The notes beneath the pieces were generated by a model, which did no database searches, was not told where the DNA came from, and saw only the letters and a list, made by a program, of their open reading frames with translations. A DNA stretch of 8,027 nt from JBFHRB01 sp041591915. Lineage in GTDB: Bacteria > Actinomycetota > Nitriliruptoria > Nitriliruptorales > Nitriliruptoraceae. A program made the translations under genes and the position numbers. Below are positions 5,614-8,027 of this stretch, piece after piece (within the stretch, counting starts at the first letter, position 1; each line of letters opens with the position of its first letter). Location of the stretch: positions 1 through 8,027 of the forward strand of contig JBFHRB010000158.1 in the NCBI GenBank assembly GCA_041591915.1, written 5' to 3'.

Positions 5614-6582
5614 TCACCTGGGGGCGTCGGCCAATCCCGGGAGACCCCACGCGGAGGCCGCGGCGGCCGGTCCACGACGCGCAGCCTCGGCCACCGCGTC
5701 CTGCGCGAGCAGGCTCACGAGGTCGAGGTCGGCGTCGACGTGCTGGGTCGCCACGCAGAACAACGCGTCCCCGTCGAACTGCGTGTGGGGCGGCCGGACG
5801 CTGCGCACGATCCCGCCGTGGGCGAGGTCCGCGACGCGGTGGGCCGCGGCCTTGTCGAGCCGGGCGTTGGTGACCACGCACCCGATCACGGTGTTCGCGG
5901 TGGGGCCCCCCATGTCCTGGAACATGCGCGCCAGCTCGTCCTCCGACGGCTCGGGGAGCTCGTCGAACGGGAACCGGGGCGCGTCGTCGGCCGCGCGCGT
6001 CGCGGCGATCGGCTGACCGTCCTCGCCGAGGACCTCGCCGACGGCGTTGTTGATCACGATCGCGCCCACGACGAGGTCGTCGTGGTGGCGCACCGCGACG
6101 CCCTGGCCACCGCGCCACGCGTGCTGGAAGCCGCCGACCTTGGCCACGGTCGTCCCTGCGCCCGCCCCGACGCCACCCTCCGGGGGGTCGTCGAAGGTGG
6201 CCGCCTCACACGCGGCCCGGCCCGCGGCCGCGTCGGGCCGGTGCTCGGGGAAGGCGACACCCTGGTCGAGGACGATGGCGGCGCCCACGATGGGCACGAG
6301 GCCGACGGCGATCTCGTAGCCACGTCCCTGCTCCTCGAGCCAGCGAACGACGCCGTCGGCCGTGGCGAGCCCGTACGCACTGCCGCCGCTGAGCACGACA
6401 CCGTGGATGACGGTGAGCTTGCCGTCGCGTCCGAGCGCGATGCCCTCGCGCGTCCCGGGCGAGGCGCCCCGGACCGCGACCGCACCGAGTGCCCCCTCCG
6501 GGGGCAGGACGACGGTGCAGCCCGTCGGGGAGTGCGGGGAGGTCCAGCAGCCGACCGCGACGTCGGACAGGCCGAGCGCCAT
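5614..6582 (-). CDS. P1 (S58) family peptidase, DmpA/NylC-like self-processing hydrolase
   Basis: The family comprises N-terminal-nucleophile hydrolases that cut themselves once and expose a catalytic Ser or Thr; members include DmpA (L-aminopeptidase/D-Ala-esterase), nylon hydrolase NylC and beta-peptidases. From ATG 6582 (322 residues) I see LSGGSAYGL (64-72), DGVVRWLEE (76-84), VPIVGAAIV (96-104), the Gly-rich GGVGAGAGTTVAKVGG (136-151), INN (177-179), and the likely cleavage pair Asn230-Thr231 in ANTVIG. VRPPHTQFDGD (262-272) and FCVAT near the end also fit the NylC-like branch. T231 would be the nucleophile. GGAGGT lies 6 nt before this ATG; GTG one codon earlier overlaps the hydrolase stop by 4 nt and is the alternative. 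No signal peptide is seen, so it is likely cytoplasmic. Substrate unknown. Confidence 0.9.
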   Translation of the reverse strand: MALGLSDVAVGCWTSPHSPTGCTVVLPPEGALGAVAVRGASPGTREGIALGRDGKLTVIHGVVLSGGSAYGLATADGVVRWLEEQGRGYEIAVGLVPIVGAAIVLDQGVAFPEHRPDAAAGRAACEAATFDDPPEGGVGAGAGTTVAKVGGFQHAWRGGQGVAVRHHDDLVVGAIVINNAVGEVLGEDGQPIAATRAADDAPRFPFDELPEPSEDELARMFQDMGGPTANTVIGCVVTNARLDKAAAHRVADLAHGGIVRSVRPPHTQFDGDALFCVATQHVDADLDLVSLLAQDAVAEAARRGPAAAASAWGLPGLADAPR

Positions 6583-7646
6583 CACGCCACCTCCGTCAGC
6601 GCCTCGGCGAGCATGGCGCCGTGGCGATCGATCACGGCGTTGACCGCCGCGTGGGCCTCGAGCTGTGACATGTGTCCGATACCCGCGAGCTCGACGAGCT
6701 CGGCATGACGGCAGCGCGCAGCCATGCGCCGGCTCAGGCCCGGCGGGGTGAGGCGGTCGGCCGTGCCGACGGCGATCGTGGTCGGAACGGTCAGGCAGTC
6801 CAGGCCGTCGTCCTCGTCGAGCTGCAGGACCGGCGGCGTGAGTCCCACGATCATCCGCATGGACGAGTCGAGCACGAGCTGCTCGGTGAAGTCCACGTGG
6901 GCCGCCGTCGCCCCACGCGACAGGCCGAGGTACTTCGTGATCAGGAAGCTCAGGTCGCTCGAGGCGCGGTAGGCCGCCTTGGTGAAGCCGAGCACGCGTC
7001 GGTCCACGCGCCCGAGCAGCCGACTGACCGCGAGCTCGATGCGTGCGGCCGTCTGCACGCCGATCCCGAGGGGCACGTCGGGGACGTTGGCCCGCGAGGT
7101 CGTCGAGAGCAGGACGACGCTGTGCACGCGCTCGGCGAACAGCTCGGGGTGGCGGCGGGAGACGTTGAAGAGCGTCATGCCGCCGAGCGAGTGCCCCACG
7201 AGCACGATGGGACCGGGCCGGGTGGCCCCCCGGATGACGGCCGCGAGCGTGTCACCGAGCAGGTCGACGGTGTACGTGTCGGTGGCCGGACGCGATGTGC
7301 GGCCGTGGCCGGGCTGGTCGTAGGTCACCAGGCGGTAGCGATCCGCGAGCGCGAGGACCTGCTCGTGCCAGACCCTGCCCGTGCAGCACCACCCGTGCGC
7401 GAACACGATCTGGGGTGCGTCGACGGGGCCGTACGACTCGACGGCGACGACGACCCCCTCCGGACCGTCGAGATGGACGGTCTCCCCGCCGATCGAGCCG
7501 AGCTCGGGGCCGACGCTCGGCGGGACGGCGAGCCGGCCATGGAGGAAGTACCGCTCGATCGCGTAGCCCAGCCCCGCCCCCGCAGCCACGACAGCGAGCG
7601 CGGGCCACGGTGTGCGCGCCACGTTCGTCTCCGTTCTGCCCGTCAC
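6582..7646 (-). CDS. Membrane-tethered alpha/beta-fold hydrolase
   Basis: The 354-residue protein begins with a short polar stretch and a hydrophobic segment at about 14-30 (WPALAVV...GYAI), a probable signal anchor. A full alpha/beta hydrolase domain follows: oxyanion-hole HGW (84-86), YDQPGHGRT (109-117), nucleophile elbow GHSLGG (151-156) with S153, Asp in GTADRLTPP (D297), and His in GIGHMSQLE (H325). The catalytic triad is therefore complete. Such enzymes cleave esters, lactones or similar bonds; the substrate cannot be read from sequence. A hydrolase in this place, between alr and tsaE, is common in actinobacteria. The GTG start overlaps the alr stop by 4 nt (GTGA), with GGGGA upstream; its stop overlaps the next gene. 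Confidence 0.92.
   Translation of the reverse strand: MTGRTETNVARTPWPALAVVAAGAGLGYAIERYFLHGRLAVPPSVGPELGSIGGETVHLDGPEGVVVAVESYGPVDAPQIVFAHGWCCTGRVWHEQVLALADRYRLVTYDQPGHGRTSRPATDTYTVDLLGDTLAAVIRGATRPGPIVLVGHSLGGMTLFNVSRRHPELFAERVHSVVLLSTTSRANVPDVPLGIGVQTAARIELAVSRLLGRVDRRVLGFTKAAYRASSDLSFLITKYLGLSRGATAAHVDFTEQLVLDSSMRMIVGLTPPVLQLDEDDGLDCLTVPTTIAVGTADRLTPPGLSRRMAARCRHAELVELAGIGHMSQLEAHAAVNAVIDRHGAMLAEALTEVA
6589..6594 (-). promoter_or_regulatory. Strong ribosome binding site GGAGGT for the P1 peptidase
   Basis: The perfect GGAGGT on the minus strand is 6 nt from ATG 6582 and only 3 nt from GTG 6585, which favours the ATG. Confidence 0.7.
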
Positions 7647-8027
7647 CCGGTCCCCACGTGTCGTCGCGGGACGCGCCGGTCGGCGAGGTTGGTGACGATC
7701 TCGTAGGTGATCGTCTCGGCGTGCGCCGCCCAGTCCTCTACTCGGATCCGATCCGGTCCCTGCGCACCGAGGAGGACGGCCTCATCCCCGATCGCGACCT
7801 CGTCGTCGCCGCACCAGACGAGGATCTGGTCCATGCAGACGCTACCGGCGATCGGTCGGCGGCCACCCCCGATCAGGACCTCGCCTCGGTTGCTGAGCAG
7901 GCGCGGCACGCCGTCGGCGTACCCGATGGGCAGGGTGGCCAGCCACCCGTCCGAGGGCGCGCTCCAGCGATGGCCGTACGAGACGGACGCACCGGCCTCG
8001 ATGCGCTTGCTGAACGAGACGCGGGTC
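7643..8027 (-). CDS. alr: Alanine racemase, C-terminal part (5' end outside window)
   Basis: Alr is a PLP enzyme that interconverts L- and D-alanine for peptidoglycan. The frame is open to the right edge; about 127 residues are visible. They match the C-terminal beta domain: SYGHRW, whose Tyr is the second catalytic base (Tyr265 in the Geobacillus enzyme), then LATLPIGYADG with the conserved GYADG, NRGEVLIGG, and IAGSVCMDQ, which contains the conserved Met-Asp. GD-x-x-VLLG and TITYEIVTN near the end are also typical. The N-terminal PLP barrel with its lysine lies outside the window. The stop overlaps the hydrolase GTG by 4 nt, so alr heads at least this part of the operon. Confidence 0.95.
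   Translation of the reverse strand, partial: TRVSFSKRIEAGASVSYGHRWSAPSDGWLATLPIGYADGVPRLLSNRGEVLIGGGRRPIAGSVCMDQILVWCGDDEVAIGDEAVLLGAQGPDRIRVEDWAAHAETITYEIVTNLADRRVPRRHVGTG

Noticed and set aside
5606..5615. Perfect palindrome GACCGCGGTC at the P1 peptidase stop
   Set aside because: It has no loop and no T tract, so it cannot act as a terminator hairpin, and a 10-bp GC palindrome is unremarkable at this base composition.
5503..6708. 401-codon plus-strand open frame
   Set aside because: It lies antisense to the P1 peptidase, has an Arg/Gly/Asp-rich composition typical of GC-rich shadow frames, and shows no recognisable motif. The minus-strand genes here have complete family motifs.
6672..7706. 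344-codon plus-strand open frame
   Set aside because: Antisense to the alpha/beta hydrolase, which has a complete catalytic triad; the plus-strand frame has no motif.

Overview
The window is about 8 kb of very GC-rich DNA with dense, overlapping genes, GTG starts and strong third-position GC. An LPXTG surface protein, a BldD-type regulator and an alr...tsaE-tsaB-rimI-tsaD block all point to Actinomycetota. Nothing in the sequence fixes the genus; a deep-branching high-GC actinobacterial lineage is a guess. No tRNA, rRNA, CRISPR array, insertion sequence or phage gene is visible, and no gene looks broken.

Layout. Positions 1-1136 are on the plus strand. First comes the 3' part of a cell-wall-anchored protein: a Gly/Ser/Thr/Asn repeat stalk, a small beta-rich domain, and an LPRTG sorting signal. 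A BldD-family regulator follows, overlapping it by 4 nt and carrying an intact cyclic-di-GMP binding signature. Everything from 1138 to the right edge is on the minus strand. Read in the transcribed direction (right to left) the genes are: alanine racemase (alr, 5' part outside the window), a membrane-tethered alpha/beta hydrolase, a DmpA/NylC-like P1 (S58) peptidase, a 181-nt gap, a family-4-like uracil-DNA glycosylase, tsaE, tsaB, rimI, tsaD, and a two-domain GNAT acetyltransferase. The two strands converge at 1136/1138 with one base between stop codons.

How the genes work together. tsaE, tsaB and tsaD encode three of the four parts of the bacterial t6A37 tRNA-modification system; the fourth, tsaC, is not here. 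rimI lies between tsaB and tsaD, its common place in actinobacteria. alr supplies D-alanine for peptidoglycan. The alr - hydrolase - tsaE - tsaB - rimI - tsaD order is a recognisable actinobacterial arrangement. The P1 peptidase and the glycosylase look like additions between the hydrolase and tsaE. Start/stop overlaps of 1-7 nt or gaps of 1-4 nt suggest translational coupling on both sides of the 181-nt gap, so the minus strand is one operon or two adjacent ones.

Most of the window is ordinary conserved genome. The parts worth a second look are the surface-protein/BldD coupling, the glycosylase with changed active-site motifs, and the alr/DmpA-like proximity. I do not see convincing evidence of a wholly new system.
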